Part shown: positions 1 to 9,881 of the stretch, one piece after another
How positions within the stretch are numbered: the stretch's first letter is position 1
Layout of the letters: each line of letters opens with the position of its first letter
Assembly: GCA_946965045.2 (NCBI GenBank)
Contig: OX337228.1
Coordinates: 4,588,001-4,652,000 of the forward strand
Length of the DNA: 64,000 bases
Direction: 5' to 3'
Source: Epithemia pelagica
Taxonomy: Eukaryota > Bacillariophyta > Bacillariophyceae > Surirellales > Surirellaceae
The notes under the pieces: generated by a model
What the model saw: the letters and a program-made list of their open reading frames with translations, nothing else
What the model was told of the DNA's origin: nothing
Database searches by the model: none
Position numbers and translations under genes: made by a program

Positions 1-1291
1 CCAACAACATAACAACAAACGACCCAGATTTACGTCTCCGAATCGCCCATCGGCAGGCTTGGCGCTTGCATCCTCTTCATCGGAGGATACCAATTCTGTC
101 GTTGGTCGTTTGGAAAAGCTGAAACAGCAAGAAGCACTCTTGGCGAAACAACTGGTAGCCGTGCAACGAGAGAAACGTAAAGCTTTGCAAGAGTCCAGGC
201 CTTTGCGTATAGGAGTAATTGGCTTTGGTCGATTTGGACAGTTCATTGCGCGAGCATTTGCGAACCATGGACATCAGGTCGTTGTCACCAGTCGTTCAGA
301 TTACACCGAAAGTGCCAATGCAATGGGCGTCCAATATGTTCCCTTGAATCAACCTGAAGCATTCTTTTTCTCGACACCACCTCGTACAACTGCGTCATCA
401 GCAGCAGAAAACGACGCTACCGACACCAATGGGGAAAATAGAAGGAAAGATAACAACAACACTCTTCTCGACATTGTCGTTTTCTGTGTTTCGATTGTCT
501 CCTTTGAGGAAACTGCTCGTTCGATGCTTCCCTACATTCAACGTGATGTAGATCAGCGACGACTTCAATGTCAGGCGGAGCAACGACAAGAAAATGAGAG
601 CAGCCTTGGTGAGGATAATGTCATGATTAAGGGGCCCATGGTTGTGGATGTCTTGAGTGTGAAGGAGCATCCGCGACAAATCCTGTTGGATTTAATGCCA
701 CCCGAGGTGGACCTCCTCCTAACACATCCCATGTTTGGGCCGGATTCTGGGAAAGATTCTTGGAAGGGCCTAACCTTTGTCTATGAGAAGACACGGATTG
801 CAGGTACTCTATACGAGCAAGAAGACGACAGAAACGACGATGAGTATCCTATCCAAGCTGTCGATCGAATGGAGCGTTTCTTAAGTATATGGGAAGAAGA
901 AGGCTGCAATATGGTGAAAATGTCATGCAGGGACCACGATGCCTATGCAGCCAATTCACAATTCATCACCCACCTTATGGGTCGAATACTGGGAGAACAA
1001 AAGGGGTTACAGCCAACTCCTATTGACACATCTGGGTTCAAGAATGTCCTCAACTTAATCGATCGCACCACCGCAGATTCATTTGAACTTTTCTACGGTT
1101 TGTTCAAGTTCAATCAGAATAGCCACGCAACGATTCTAAATCTTCGAGCAGCCATGGACGATGTAGTCGCTCGCCTTTATACAAAGGAACGAGAGGAAGC
1201 TGCGGAGCACGCAATACTTTCTAACCCAGTTCACCACCTCGAGAATGCACAACATCAAAACCCGTCTAGCGAAAGGCATCGGTCATCTTGA
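1..1291 (+). CDS. Arogenate/prephenate dehydrogenase, 5'-truncated by the window edge
   Basis: The product should be a TyrA-type NAD(P)-dependent dehydrogenase of tyrosine synthesis. The reading frame is open from base 2 and no ATG precedes the conserved core (position 59 is TTG), so the true start and any targeting leader lie upstream. A short coiled region (LEKLKQQEALLAKQL) comes before a Rossmann fold with the nucleotide motif GVIGFGRFG. This is followed by the HPMFGPDSG segment typical of plant-type arogenate dehydrogenases and by a helical C-terminal dimerisation part (ANSQFITHLMGRIL). A long acidic, Asn-rich insertion sits after the second beta strand. Arogenate versus prephenate specificity cannot be decided here. 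The gene runs away from the window start and ends 121 bp before the convergent POLE3-like gene. Confidence 0.85.
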   Translation, partial: QQHNNKRPRFTSPNRPSAGLALASSSSEDTNSVVGRLEKLKQQEALLAKQLVAVQREKRKALQESRPLRIGVIGFGRFGQFIARAFANHGHQVVVTSRSDYTESANAMGVQYVPLNQPEAFFFSTPPRTTASSAAENDATDTNGENRRKDNNNTLLDIVVFCVSIVSFEETARSMLPYIQRDVDQRRLQCQAEQRQENESSLGEDNVMIKGPMVVDVLSVKEHPRQILLDLMPPEVDLLLTHPMFGPDSGKDSWKGLTFVYEKTRIAGTLYEQEDDRNDDEYPIQAVDRMERFLSIWEEEGCNMVKMSCRDHDAYAANSQFITHLMGRILGEQKGLQPTPIDTSGFKNVLNLIDRTTADSFELFYGLFKFNQNSHATILNLRAAMDDVVARLYTKEREEAAEHAILSNPVHHLENAQHQNPSSERHRSS

Positions 1292-1412
1292 TTGTGGTCG
1301 TGCTTGGCTTGAACAAAACACAAGGATCGAGCATATTCATGTAAGGCTCAAACCGACAAGATAACAATTGAAGATGTTGCGTCCACTCCTCCCCCCTTGA
1401 ATTCGAATATTA

Positions 1413-2272
1413 TTAATAATCCCCCGTTGATTCAACTTTTTGTCTCTTCGAGTCTGGTTCTTCAGGATCCCCAGCCCCACGTTCTTCAGGATACTCCTCG
1501 TCATCTTCTTCTTCATCTTCTTCATCATCCTCTGCATTCTCATGATCAAGCTCTTCGTCATCTTCTTCTTCGTCCTCTTCATCGTCTTTTGAGGCCCTTG
1601 TGTCGGGCGCAGTCGCATCGCCTCGCTCTGCGCCTTCTTTTTCTTTAGAGAGCGATGCCTCTTCCGGTTTCACTGAGTCTGATGCATCATCATTACTATG
1701 TTCTCTGTCAATGTTCATTTTCTCCGCGGATGCTTGTTTTTTCGCTTCTTTGGCATCCTTCTTCTGCTTTTCCTGTTTTCGGTGGTGCTCCAAAAATCGA
1801 TTCATTTCCGGTGTAAACTCTTCAAAGTCAAGCTCCTACACGTGTACTCAATGAATCAAGTGGATCGCATTATGAGGACCAATAAGATTATTTCTAGCAC
1901 TCAAACCAGTCAACTTACTCTTACGGCCGCGAGGACGTCATTTGCTGTGATTGTTTGACGTTTGTTCTCTCTGGCAAAATCATTCGCGCATGCCGTAATA
2001 TACAAAATGAATATACCTGTGGACCGAGCAAACGCCGCTGAAGCATCTTTACCAACATTGGTACTACTGGGAAGAGCATGTTTCAAAATGCGACGAACAC
2101 ATGCCAATGGGGGCTCGAACTCCATGGAATTAGGAGGAGCGGATGCAGCAGTTCCCAATGCATCCGTAGAACTGCTTCGGGCTGCATTTGATGATGACGG
2201 TGTCCCACCAGTTGATGATTTCGTTGCTGAGGAGGCGGCTGAAGGAGAAGCATTCGAAGATGTTGGATCCAT
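1413..2272 (-). CDS. Histone-fold protein, DNA polymerase epsilon subunit 3 / CHRAC17 (DPB4) family
   Basis: Two exons, 2272-1919 and 1835-1413, joined in phase 0 across an 83-bp intron with donor GTAAGT and acceptor TGTAG, give 258 aa. The join restores the family reading ...DVLAAVR|ELDFEEFTPEMNRFLE. The histone fold covers about residues 53-130 (SSTNVGKDASAAFARSTGIF, CANDFARENKRQTI). It is followed by a basic helix rich in K and A, then a long acidic D/E tail as in POLE3. The Ser/Ala-rich N-terminal 50 residues are longer than in the animal protein. Known family members pair with a POLE4-like partner in polymerase epsilon and in chromatin-remodelling complexes in the nucleus. The family call is firm; orthology to POLE3 is inferred from the combination of fold and acidic tail. 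Confidence 0.85.
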
Positions 2273-2699
2273 GATTGAAAGGGGAATGACGGTTCAATTG
2301 ATTATGATTGCACGGCCACTCCTAAAAATTGCGGCATCATTTTTTCTACCTCTAGGTAAATCTCCAAAGCCACATATCCAAGATAGCCCATCCTTGCTGC
2401 TCAGATCCCCTAAGGTTAGGGGTTAGGGGTGAGAATCTGGTCGCGTGTTAGTCGGATTCTGAGGAGTCATCTCTTGAGACGGCCAGACGCCACTTTGGCC
2501 CCTCGTCAGGCGTCAGGATCAGTCTGTCCTTTTCCCGTATGGGACCGACGACCGACCGTCCAACCACTCACCCATCCATCACACATTTTGATCATCATAA
2601 ATTCACAACAGAACCCGATTACTCCAATGTGAGATCGCAGATGTGGTCGACGACAGCTAGAAGGGTTTCTTTCACTCATAGAAGAGGCTAGTAACTGGA

Positions 2700-3779
2700 A
2701 TGAATTCCTATCAAAACTTACGAAGAAGAAAAAGATTCCGTGCAGTTTTGCAACTGAAGGCTGTTGTCGTCTTTGTTGCTACTTGCTTAAATGTCAAGTG
2801 TGAGGTTTGGGCTTCAGTATTTGATCACCAAATTTCATACTTGAAAGCATCTCGTCAAAAGCTTGCGTCTTACCGTGACGGCTTGTTGAACCGTCATCAG
2901 AAAGAGAGTCACGGTCATGCTCGATCATCTTGTTCTGACGCCGTCGAAATCCTTAAGGAACACATAGCGAAGACGACTCCAATTTCCGATTTCTACATAC
3001 AAGGGTGGCGATGGCATACATTGTCACTTATTCGTGAATCTAATCGTCTTTCTCAGGCTGCCGCAGCGATGCGACATCGGCGAAGTTCGAGCACAAGCGA
3101 AGATTTACTCAAAGCTGCAGAATACGTTGTAAACTTTAATATGCGAGGGCTTCATAGAATAGAGAGTGAGCTGTTCTTTCCCTGGATTGTCAAACGGCCG
3201 AGCGTACAGGAACAATCGAGAGAGATTATTGACTCTCTCCATACAGTTATGAGAGACCTTGACACTGTTCGGGAAAATGTGAAGAAACATGGGGCGAAGT
3301 TGGTAAGGGTTTTGTCGTTGGTCCAGTGGTGCTTGGTTCTGGCTGATGGAAGAAGTCTCTCATGTTGTTTTCCTTTTTTTAATATACAGATAGAGGCTGT
3401 CACGGCAGAGGACTGGAGTGATCACTCCTCATCATCCACGCTTTCTTATCGCTGTCTCAATGTTGTTTCTCAAGAATCGGCGGCCATAACTGCGCAGTCG
3501 AAGTACATCTTGGACACGGCTGATTCCTTGTTGGTTCCCTTGATTGAACGTTACGTATCGGAATCAGATCAAAAGTCTTTCAACAATAGAGTAATTCGTC
3601 TTTTGGGAATTTGGGATTCGCGACTCCACCTTGTCGGTATGCACCAGGCAACCTTATCTTTGCCCTCAGAACGTGTTCTCTTTCAACAAATTATACCCAA
3701 GTTGCCACAGTCAATGATCCAACGATGGAAACGCTTGCTGTATGATCCAAAAGTCCAAGCGCTCGAGGGATATTATTGA
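2700..3779 (+). CDS. Hemerythrin-like (HHE) protein with N-terminal hydrophobic segment
   Basis: The ORF of 359 codons probably contains an 87-bp intron at 3303-3389 (donor GTAAGG, acceptor TATACAG after a T-rich run). It lies in phase 0, is a multiple of three and has no stop, so spliced (330 aa) and retained (359 aa) products are both open. Residues about 14-34 are hydrophobic (signal peptide or anchor). The remainder is helical, with His and Glu spaced as in hemerythrin/HHE domains: QGWRWHTLSL, then GLHRIESELFFPWI, then SLHTVMRDL, then LLVPLIERYV and LVGMHQA. These could bind a di-iron centre for O2 or iron sensing. This is a motif reading by eye; sequence identity to characterised members is low, so the precise role is unknown. 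Confidence 0.55.
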   Translation: MNSYQNLRRRKRFRAVLQLKAVVVFVATCLNVKCEVWASVFDHQISYLKASRQKLASYRDGLLNRHQKESHGHARSSCSDAVEILKEHIAKTTPISDFYIQGWRWHTLSLIRESNRLSQAAAAMRHRRSSSTSEDLLKAAEYVVNFNMRGLHRIESELFFPWIVKRPSVQEQSREIIDSLHTVMRDLDTVRENVKKHGAKLVRVLSLVQWCLVLADGRSLSCCFPFFNIQIEAVTAEDWSDHSSSSTLSYRCLNVVSQESAAITAQSKYILDTADSLLVPLIERYVSESDQKSFNNRVIRLLGIWDSRLHLVGMHQATLSLPSERVLFQQIIPKLPQSMIQRWKRLLYDPKVQALEGYY

Positions 3780-4463
3780 CCAACTGTTGCTTGCACAGGA
3801 TTTCATTTGCTTAATTCATATAAAGGTGCGTCGATCTATCACTCGTACGGCTGCCAATCGAGGAATGTATCGTGAAGAGCTGGACCTGCGCGTTTATATT
3901 ATCACAGGTATAAGCATGTTTGCAGTGTCACTTGCCGTTTCGCGCCGAGAATCTACTCTTCATGGAGTGCATTCATCTCTGAGGTACAAGCGATGGCCCA
4001 AGGCTCAAGAGCAGTATTTACACATTTGAAACCAAAACAGGATTGTTGAGCATATCTTCGTGATTTGCTCCATTTCGTTGGATGTTCCTTATGGGGCGAG
4101 CTACATTCCAAATCCTTGGCGAATGCGCCCTGGCGCTTTTACGTGATTGGGACATAACCGTGGCACGGACATGCATATCATCGTATATTTCTCACACGAA
4201 TTTTTGTTTTTCTGCCAGTTCCGAGACTCACTGAGAGTGAAAGTCAGTTGGAAGCTTATGCCTCATCGAGCGATTGCGCGGAAAAAGTTAGCAAACAGAG
4301 CATCTGCTGAAGCTCTATTTCAACGTGGACAAATGTGGAAGACGAAGAAGGACTGACGAAGAAGGACTGACGAAGAAGGACATGAATATCTCAAACGTTT
4401 GGTTCCATTTCATCGGATCGACACTCCTATCAGCAACGTGCTAGCTATGCGATAATAGACTGG
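3780..4463. other. Intergenic, 684 bp, no convincing gene
   Basis: Short open frames at 3742-4029 and 4147-4356 (both +) have no recognisable domain and the first overlaps the end of the hemerythrin-like gene. A 14-bp unit (gacgaagaaggact) is repeated three times at 4341-4382. The stretch may hold the 3' UTR of one gene and a decayed coding fragment, but that cannot be shown. Confidence 0.5.
4341..4382. repeat. 14-bp tandem repeat, three copies
   Basis: The unit gacgaagaaggact occurs at 4341-4354 and 4355-4368, and with one change at 4369-4382. A 14-bp period breaks any reading frame, so a coding role is unlikely. Confidence 0.9.
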
Positions 4464-5090
4464 TCAACCTCTTTCCTGGTCAAGAAAATGCGTCATTTGC
4501 GATCGCCATTCCATTTCTTCCTTTCTCATTTCTTCATACCTCTCCGCTACAATCTTCTTCCATTCAGCTTCATCCATATGATTGTCAGGATCTGTAGGCC
4601 AAGCTGGTATATCGTCGCCCAACCATCGAGTTAATACAGGAACTCCAATATCCTGCCCCGATGCCTGTCGTTGCGATAATATTTCAAGTCGCTTCTTCAA
4701 TTTCTTTTCACCGTCAACCCATTTAGTGCTCATTTCATCCACCTTAATTAATGGTTGAGAATTCAACGCTTCCTCCTTACTCGTTTTTATTAACGGTGGT
4801 TGCTGGTGTCCTCCCATCATTATCTTGTGTAGTTCTTCTTCTTCTGCTTTCCGAATATCAGGTAACATATAAGTTGCTAGTGTGAGAAGGAATGCTAATG
4901 AGAGTAGAACGACGATCCCTGTATCAACCGCTTTAGATCGCTGGTTACGACCAGGTGCAGCAGTACCGGGTCGTCCAATTCCAGGCATGCGTCGTTGAGG
5001 CAACTGCGCATCACTGGCAACATCGCCGCTATTTCGTCTAGCAACAGGAGACAGGGCAGAGCCACTAACTGTTCGTCGACCTCGCAGCAT
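4464..5090 (-). CDS. Small single-pass membrane protein of unknown function
   Basis: An intronless ORF of 208 aa starts at an ATG 126 bp upstream of, and divergent to, the start of the STE20-type kinase gene. The first 50 residues are basic and rich in R, S, P and G without a signal peptide. A hydrophobic segment at about 57-75 (TGIVVLLSLAFLLTLATYML) is followed by a charged, probably helical, lumenal or cytosolic part ending in E/R/K/W-rich helices (MDEAEWKKIVAERYEEMRKE). The arrangement suggests a type II membrane protein. I recognise no family. Length, codon use and the conserved-looking C-terminal tryptophan/charged block make it a credible gene. Confidence 0.65.
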   Translation of the reverse strand: MLRGRRTVSGSALSPVARRNSGDVASDAQLPQRRMPGIGRPGTAAPGRNQRSKAVDTGIVVLLSLAFLLTLATYMLPDIRKAEEEELHKIMMGGHQQPPLIKTSKEEALNSQPLIKVDEMSTKWVDGEKKLKKRLEILSQRQASGQDIGVPVLTRWLGDDIPAWPTDPDNHMDEAEWKKIVAERYEEMRKEEMEWRSQMTHFLDQERG

Positions 5091-5216
5091 GATGGAGAAT
5101 GGTGTATGGTGTGGGCAAAAGACCGATGATGTTGATCGAAAGTATCAATGGCTTTTGAATCCCGGATAAAAATAAAACAAGACTCACAAAATTACTGTCT
5201 CGCTTTTGTTGTCACC

Positions 5217-6776
5217 ATGGAGAACCTTGTCCCTGCACCTTCGCGTGTCAACAGCAACAGACCTATGGAATCGTTTGAGTGGCCAACAGACTCACAATCC
5301 TATCAATTGCTGGGAAAGATTGGGCGAGGCGCATTTGCCACGGTATGGAAAGCAGTTCCGAAAACAGCGCAGTTGCCGCATACTCCTTTAGGGACCACAG
5401 CTCAAGGACAACAAGTACAACAGGCACATCCGCCAACCTATGAGTGTGCTGTTAAAATTCTGAATCTGGATCATGTCGACAGTGATCTTCAAGAAATCCG
5501 ACGAGAAGTCCAATCAATGAGATTAAGTTCTCATGCAAACATATTGACTTGTTACACAGCCTTTGTCTATGACATTCATTTGTGGTTGGTAACTCCGCTC
5601 ATGCGAAAGGGATCGTCCTTACATTGCTTGCAGACAGCTCGTAGATTCAACTGTCCAACGAGAAACTCCATGGAGCCACACATATTTTTCATTCTACAAC
5701 AGTCACTGCTGGGATTGCAATACATTCACGACAATCACCATATTCATCGTGATATGAAGGGAGGTAATATATTACTTGATTCCGATGGCAGTGTGAGAAT
5801 TGCTGATTTTGGTGTTAGTCAATGGCTAGATCCTCATTTCGGAGCCGGTGTGGCAGCTGCCAAGGCTCGCACATTTGTTGGAACACCCTGTTGGATGGCA
5901 CCCGAGGTCATGGAACAACATTCGGACGGTTACGATACAAAGGCAGATGTTTGGAGTTTAGGTATCACTGCTTTGGAGCTTGCCAAAGGATATGCTCCCT
6001 ATGCCAAGTATCCTCCCATGAAAGTTTTAATTCTCACCATTCAAGAAGATCCGCCGTCGCTGGCAACTTATCTAACGTTGGATGAGGACGGCAACGACGA
6101 CGACCCTCATCATGAACAACAACCACACTCGGCAGCCCAAAGATCGTCATCACAACATCAATCAGTGGTGATCACTGAGCAGTACTCGAAGCTTTTTTCG
6201 TCTTTTGTGGATCAATGTCTTCAAAAGATGCCCAGTCGAAGGCCTTCGTGTGCCGACTTGTTGCAACATCGGGCTCTACATGCCATGACCAACAATCCTC
6301 AACATTTGCAGGAACGACAACGACATTTACAAGAGCAAGTTTGTCAGTACGTGCCGGATGTTGGTAGCCACAACAGTGAACAACCATTGTACAACCAAAG
6401 ACTGCACGAGCAGGTGAAGATTGTGTCATCGCCATCCCATCAGCAACCTGAAAAACGACAAAAAGGCACGACGTGGGTTTTTTCTGATGGCTCGCAAGTT
6501 CTCTCTAGTACTGCGCTAAAATCTGGTGATAGTATGTCCGTAGACGATGTTTTTGATCAATTGGACGAATTTGGTAAAGAAACAGGAGGCGAACACTATC
6601 AGAAACAGGACCAACAGCAACAACCATCGGACCAATTAACGCAGAAGCGAAGTAGTAACAGTCAGGACCACCATGGTGATGATGACGACGATATGGATGA
6701 TTTTCTTAATAACTTGGAACAAACGTTGCCGGGAGAAGATTTCCAACGTCCATCTTCGGGTGCGGCTTCCAAATAG
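5217..6776 (+). CDS. STE20-type (OSR1/SPAK/GCK-like) serine/threonine kinase
   Basis: An intronless kinase of 519 aa when started at 5217, where the ATG has a good context (gtcaccATGG). An upstream in-frame ATG at 5148 would add 23 residues. All kinase motifs are present: glycine loop GRGAFATV (about 37-44), VAIK-type lysine in CAVKIL (about 80), catalytic HRDMKGGN (about 177-184), DFG (about 197-199) and GTPCWMAPE activation segment ending in APE, then DVWSLGITALELAKG. The GTPCWMAPEV and SLGITALEL wording is that of the STE20/germinal-centre kinase group. Two Gln-rich insertions (after strand 2 and in the C-lobe) and a Q/D-rich tail of about 150 residues are lineage-specific. The tail ends DDDDDMDDFLNNLEQTLP. 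A soluble cytosolic signalling kinase is inferred; substrates are unknown. Confidence 0.85.
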   Translation: MENLVPAPSRVNSNRPMESFEWPTDSQSYQLLGKIGRGAFATVWKAVPKTAQLPHTPLGTTAQGQQVQQAHPPTYECAVKILNLDHVDSDLQEIRREVQSMRLSSHANILTCYTAFVYDIHLWLVTPLMRKGSSLHCLQTARRFNCPTRNSMEPHIFFILQQSLLGLQYIHDNHHIHRDMKGGNILLDSDGSVRIADFGVSQWLDPHFGAGVAAAKARTFVGTPCWMAPEVMEQHSDGYDTKADVWSLGITALELAKGYAPYAKYPPMKVLILTIQEDPPSLATYLTLDEDGNDDDPHHEQQPHSAAQRSSSQHQSVVITEQYSKLFSSFVDQCLQKMPSRRPSCADLLQHRALHAMTNNPQHLQERQRHLQEQVCQYVPDVGSHNSEQPLYNQRLHEQVKIVSSPSHQQPEKRQKGTTWVFSDGSQVLSSTALKSGDSMSVDDVFDQLDEFGKETGGEHYQKQDQQQQPSDQLTQKRSSNSQDHHGDDDDDMDDFLNNLEQTLPGEDFQRPSSGAASK

Positions 6777-7045
6777 CTCAGTAATGTATAATTGTGACGT
6801 TTGCTGTTTTGTTTTTGAAGCCTGACGGGCTTTGAAGACTGGCTGTTTGTTATAGACAACGATCGGAAATACAACGACATCGAGACTTGGCAGCTCCACT
6901 CTAGCCGGAAGTTTCTGTTTTGCCTTAGACAACTATCTACGTACACTCTACTTGACTTTGACGCTGTCCCCGTCAATGCTCCACGCAATGGCAGCTGAAG
7001 GAAAACCTTCGTTAATACTCTATGGACGGTAGTAGAAAAGATTTC

Positions 7046-9535
7046 CTATTCGTCATATTCTGGTAGTTGAATGGGCTGTGTCGCGTGAGCCAACGCTCGT
7101 ATGCAGTCTCGAACGTTGGTGGCCAACCTTTCATCAAGACTTTCAACGGAAATATGCGCTGTCGAGCCTTCTCCGTTTGGATCCAAAGACTCGCTGTCAG
7201 GATCGAAGATCACCTTTACAGTGCACTGAACGACGTTGTTTGAGAGTTGTTTACTCATATCACCGCTCTCCGCTGCTTCTTGTTTTATTGAAGCTTGGTT
7301 TGTTGATGCAGTCGACGTGTTGGCGTCAGCAGCATCTGACGTCGAAGAAATGTTCTTTGGAACTACCGCTTCCAAGAATCCACTATCGGTTTGAATATCA
7401 TACGTTCCTTCGTTCCCTTCATAAACGGCTTCTACATTCTCAAATTGGCCCTTGAGAGATTGATATATGTACTTTAAGCGCCCTTCAGTTGCGGCTGAGC
7501 GCGTTTTGGATCGCTTACTCCTGCTGTTAACATCACCGTCTTCCACCTCTTCCTTTGTTCTTGGGTCGTCCTGCCGATAGTGAGAACAAGGCTGACTCGT
7601 CATGCGTACTGAGGCAGCACTACTCTGAGCGTGCATGATGAGTGCCACCACAGCATCGGCTAAGACGTCTGCTTCCGGTGTTGCGTCCCATTCAACAATC
7701 GCTGCTGTGCTTTGGGCGCCAGTTCTTGGATCTTGATTGGCAAGAAGCGGTGTCACGGTCACCCGCACCACGTCGTGCAACTGAAAGATGGTTGACACTA
7801 CAGTTTCTTCTGAAGAAGGTACCGAAGTCGTTTCTGTACGCACCGTTATACCACTAAACATCTCAACCAGGAAAACTTTCAAAGTAGTTATTGATCCTGC
7901 AAAGGGAACGTGAAGTTTAGAAGCGATGGTGCCAATTCGCAACGGCGTGTATGTGGCCAAGTCCTCTGGAGCAACTATCTTCGAATGAAAGTTATGGGTC
8001 ACCATGATGCCCCGAACCTCTTCACCTGCGGTCGCCACCCGACCTCTGGAGGATTCATACTTCGGCTGACTATCAACGCTCTTTTTATGCGTGTCGTCGG
8101 AAACTTGTACAAGTGGCTCTTGTGCCAAGATCCCCATCACTTTGGCCGATCGTCGTCGCGCAAAACGCAGTTTTACTTCTTGAAGATTCGGTGGCATGGT
8201 AATCGTAGGCCGTTTCGATTCCGGTAAAGTCTTGTACTGCAACATTAAGGCCGACTTTAGACGCCCCATTTCTTCTTTTGCCCCATGAACCAAGACAATG
8301 TGTCGTGGTGCCACTTGCGTAATGAAACTGCGATTCTGTACAAAGTCCACATGGGCACTGAAGCTCACATAGTCCACCAAGCAGTTGAGAGGCTGTCGTC
8401 TTCCTTCCAACGTGACAACTTCTTTGGGTTGCGTCATAATTTCTTTGGCCAAAGTATGGTCGACAGCGTAACCAGCGATTAAAACGCCATTGTTAGGATT
8501 GCTGGCCCACCGATCAAACAGTTGTCGGGAGACTCCAGACTGAAGCATACCCGGGGAGGCAAATACAACAGAGGGTCCTGAGTCGTCAAATGTGTTGACA
8601 TCAATGGACTTGAGATTTTGAATGAACTGAAATTTGAATGGATTGCTTACATCCATCTGGGATCGGATACGGGCGTTCATCATATTGGCATAGGTCTGGT
8701 AGACACGAAGTGCACGACTGGCCATTTTACTTGCGTACCAGATGGGTATATCTTGTAACTGCGAATTCGCCTGCCAGTATTCATCCAAGATCAGCAACAA
8801 TTCTTGCGCACGGCCCAAGGCAAAGACGGGGATCAAACAGCGTCCACCACGAGAAACGATACGTTCCACAGTGTTGGTGAAGCGAGCTTCACGTTCTGCC
8901 CGACTTGCATGGACCTGAACTCCATACGTGGACTCTGTGACCAGCAAATCAGGCTTTTTGTGCGGGATTTCCGCCGCCATTAGGTGCCGATCATCTTCCA
9001 TACTGTAGTCTCCGGTGTAGAGAACTGAGCGACCTCCCAACTCCAGAAAATACATACAGGCTCCCAAAACATGACCAGCATTAAGGGCATGAAACGACAA
9101 TCCTCCAACGGTAACGGTTGTGTGGTAATCCAACAATTCGACCTTTTGTAGACAAGAATACAGTTCGGATTCTGTATAAAGTACATCTTCTGGTTTGGTA
9201 TTTCGCATGGCCATCAATCTCAAATAGTCCCCCAGAAGCAAGCGCAAGACGGCCTTGGTTGGGTGCGTCATGAAAACGCGTCCCTTGAAATTTGTTCGCT
9301 CCGTCAAATAAGGCAAAGATGCGGCGTGGTCAAGATGAAAATGTGTGATCAAAACAACATCTATTTGGTCCGGTTCTATGCGATCCAGAAATGGTAGTCC
9401 ATTGAGGCCATCATATCCAGGATGAATGCCACAGTCCAAGAGAATCGTCATGCCACGAAATTCCATCACGTGACAGGAACGCCCCACCTCTTGGCCAGAC
9501 CCCAGAGGGGTTATCATCATGATGTCTTCCGCCAT
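7046..9535 (-). CDS. CPSF3: CPSF73, endonuclease of the mRNA 3'-end processing complex
   Basis: A single exon of 829 aa, convergent with the kinase gene. It is the metallo-beta-lactamase/beta-CASP nuclease that cleaves pre-mRNA before polyadenylation and processes histone mRNA. The zinc signature HFHLDH is intact at residues 65-70 and close to the human position. Further metal ligands are in NAGHVLGACM and YTGDYS; the beta-CASP domain has PVFALGRAQELL, FASPGMLQSG and the terminal HGAKEEM. The C-terminal part (about 480-829) is longer than in animals (about 684 aa) and carries Ser/Thr/Glu-rich linkers, including a K/R/S patch (SRSKRSKTRS) that could be a nuclear localisation signal. Assignment to CPSF73 rather than CPSF100 or INTS11 rests on the intact active site and the N-terminal ITPLGSGQEVGRS. 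Confidence 0.95.
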   Translation of the reverse strand: MAEDIMMITPLGSGQEVGRSCHVMEFRGMTILLDCGIHPGYDGLNGLPFLDRIEPDQIDVVLITHFHLDHAASLPYLTERTNFKGRVFMTHPTKAVLRLLLGDYLRLMAMRNTKPEDVLYTESELYSCLQKVELLDYHTTVTVGGLSFHALNAGHVLGACMYFLELGGRSVLYTGDYSMEDDRHLMAAEIPHKKPDLLVTESTYGVQVHASRAEREARFTNTVERIVSRGGRCLIPVFALGRAQELLLILDEYWQANSQLQDIPIWYASKMASRALRVYQTYANMMNARIRSQMDVSNPFKFQFIQNLKSIDVNTFDDSGPSVVFASPGMLQSGVSRQLFDRWASNPNNGVLIAGYAVDHTLAKEIMTQPKEVVTLEGRRQPLNCLVDYVSFSAHVDFVQNRSFITQVAPRHIVLVHGAKEEMGRLKSALMLQYKTLPESKRPTITMPPNLQEVKLRFARRRSAKVMGILAQEPLVQVSDDTHKKSVDSQPKYESSRGRVATAGEEVRGIMVTHNFHSKIVAPEDLATYTPLRIGTIASKLHVPFAGSITTLKVFLVEMFSGITVRTETTSVPSSEETVVSTIFQLHDVVRVTVTPLLANQDPRTGAQSTAAIVEWDATPEADVLADAVVALIMHAQSSAASVRMTSQPCSHYRQDDPRTKEEVEDGDVNSRSKRSKTRSAATEGRLKYIYQSLKGQFENVEAVYEGNEGTYDIQTDSGFLEAVVPKNISSTSDAADANTSTASTNQASIKQEAAESGDMSKQLSNNVVQCTVKVIFDPDSESLDPNGEGSTAHISVESLDERLATNVRDCIRALAHATQPIQLPEYDE

Positions 9536-9881
9536 GGTCTGATAAAGATGATCGTGGAGAGCGGGGAAAGTTTGTCGGTTTTAGCAGAAGAAATAGTCGC
9601 ATATAGGTCGCTTAAGAGGGGTTCTAGACCAAAAAGATTTCCATGGTCTTTTTCTAGAGCAAGCACGAAGGGGTAGAGTAAACCTAGGAGTGCGAGACTT
9701 CTAACTCCAAAAGAATAGCTCCCCAAAGCATGAGAGGATAAAATAAACTACTCAAATGTAAATAAACCAATGTCACTCAATGGCTCTGGTCATCCTAGTG
9801 ATCTCTTGCGACACTTTTCCATCGAGTACATTGCAATGGGCTATGAGCGAAAAAGGACGCGCAACCAATTACGCGGCCACA
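9536..9881. other. Intergenic, 346 bp
   Basis: Contains the upstream region of CPSF73 and the 3' end of the 9882 gene; both genes are on the minus strand. No motif or RNA gene was recognised. Confidence 0.5.

Noticed and set aside
1397-2426. Plus-strand ORFs at 1397-1648 and 1962-2426
   Set aside because: Antisense shadows of the POLE3-like gene (acidic tail and histone fold).
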